This document shows, piece by piece, positions 56,654 to 57,071 of a DNA stretch of 57,071 bases; positions within the stretch are counted from its first letter, which is position 1; the number at the start of each line of letters is the position of its first letter. The notes below the pieces were generated by a model. It worked only from the letters and a program-made list of their open reading frames with translations, searched no databases and was not told the DNA's origin. A program made the position numbers and the translations under genes. Source of the stretch: Actinospica acidithermotolerans (GTDB lineage: Bacteria; Actinomycetota; Actinomycetes; Streptomycetales; Catenulisporaceae); the NCBI RefSeq assembly GCF_018139625.1, contig NZ_JAGSOH010000038.1:1-57071 (forward strand). Reading direction: 5' to 3'.

Positions 56654-57071
56654 GTCGTCCAGCAGCCCGGCGCGAAGCAGGGCCGCCTCCAAGCGGACCA
56701 TCGCGGCCGCCGTCTGCGCGCCCGCGGAGCGGGAGGAGCCGCCCTTCGCGGCCTTGACCAGCGCGGCCGTGCGGGCGGCGGAAGCGGCCACCGGGCGCAG
56801 GTGGCGCGGTTCGATCCCGAAACCGAGCAGCTCGGCCGCGGCACGGGCGACGAGCAGGTCGGCGCCGGTGGCCGGCTCGCGGCCGCTGATCAGTCCGTGG
56901 GCGGCGAGCTCGTCCAGCCACTCCTCGGCGATCCCGGCGGCCCTGGCCAGCCCCTCGCGGCCGAGGGAGACCTCGCCGAGCTCGGGGGTGAAGTACTCGG
57001 GCTCGGGCCAGCGTCCGCGGCGGCGGGCGGGATTGGGCGATCCGGCTGACGCGGACTCCTCGTCGGGGAGC
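56651..57071 (-). CDS. FtsR-like MerR-family regulator, C-terminal part
   Basis: About 140 C-terminal residues; the N-terminus lies beyond the right edge. Visible blocks are WPEPEYFTPELGEVSLGREG, LARAAGIAEEWLDELAAHGLI, ARAAAELLGFGIEPRHLRPV and a final RLEAALLRAGLLDD. This matches the C-terminal region of the actinobacterial regulator Rv1828/FtsR, which activates ftsZ in Corynebacterium. The assignment is supported by the following nuclease and MerR genes, in the same order as in Mycobacterium. Confidence 0.82.
   Translation of the reverse strand, partial: LPDEESASAGSPNPARRRGRWPEPEYFTPELGEVSLGREGLARAAGIAEEWLDELAAHGLISGREPATGADLLVARAAAELLGFGIEPRHLRPVAASAARTAALVKAAKGGSSRSAGAQTAAAMVRLEAALLRAGLLDD

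Overview
The window is about 57 kb of very GC-rich DNA with short intergenic gaps, many GTG/TTG starts and gene families typical of actinomycetes: a BlaI/M56 pair, an MmyB-type XRE regulator, a class E sortase, long-form Pta, DUF5302, trehalose synthase, and at the right edge the conserved FtsR / bifunctional nuclease / MerR block (Rv1828-Rv1829-Rv1830 in Mycobacterium). A filamentous actinomycete (Streptomycetales/Catenulisporales-like) chromosome is the best guess. No rRNA, tRNA, CRISPR array, transposase, integrase or phage gene was recognised. Fifty-five protein-coding genes and one pseudogene are listed.

Layout. 0.1-8.8 kb: MOSC, DUF488, DUF1349 with an XRE regulator, an SDR, a NERD protein, an ICL/PEP-mutase-like enzyme, a methyltransferase and a pirin. 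8.8-12.9 kb: GNAT and phosphate acetyltransferase, then a GntR/UTRA regulator divergent from a small ORF coupled to a HATPase; two perfect palindromes lie between them. 13.1-16.1 kb: a quinone-oxidoreductase-like enzyme, a frameshifted pseudogene and two hypotheticals. 15.9-18.7 kb: PAP2 phosphatase, BlaI and M56 peptidase as a likely operon, with BlaI-type operators shared with a divergent 80-residue membrane protein. 18.8-21.2 kb: sugar nucleotidyltransferase, MoaD/ThiS-like protein and BNR beta-propeller. 21.3-31.6 kb: phosphodiesterase, two MFS proteins, hydrolases, class E sortase, lipoprotein, YhgE-like membrane protein, a UTRA-only protein, DUF2277 and GNAT. 31.6-39 kb: DHA2 exporter, TreS, an unknown membrane protein and a GT39 glycosyltransferase with a Gly/Ser-rich insert. 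39.3-46 kb: DUF5302, YdeI, methyltransferase, a glyoxalase fused to a coiled coil, an SsuD-like monooxygenase and a GH36 alpha-galactosidase with a LacI-type operator. 46-54.9 kb: an exopolysaccharide/nucleotide-sugar locus (Ugd, UDP-xylose synthase, cellulose-synthase-like GT2, GalE-type epimerase, convergent membrane-anchored beta-helix protein). 55-57 kb: the FtsR block.

The most striking feature is not one gene. Unrelated short tandem repeats (10, 13, 14, 15, 20-28, 23, 29, about 46, 58 and 95 bp) occupy many intergenic regions. In at least seven cases the first repeat unit contains the last codons and stop codon of a neighbouring gene, as if gene tails had been tandemly copied into the spacer. 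A second recurring feature is a TAnnnT hexamer 6-7 nt before the start codon of seven genes that lack a Shine-Dalgarno sequence, suggesting leaderless transcripts.
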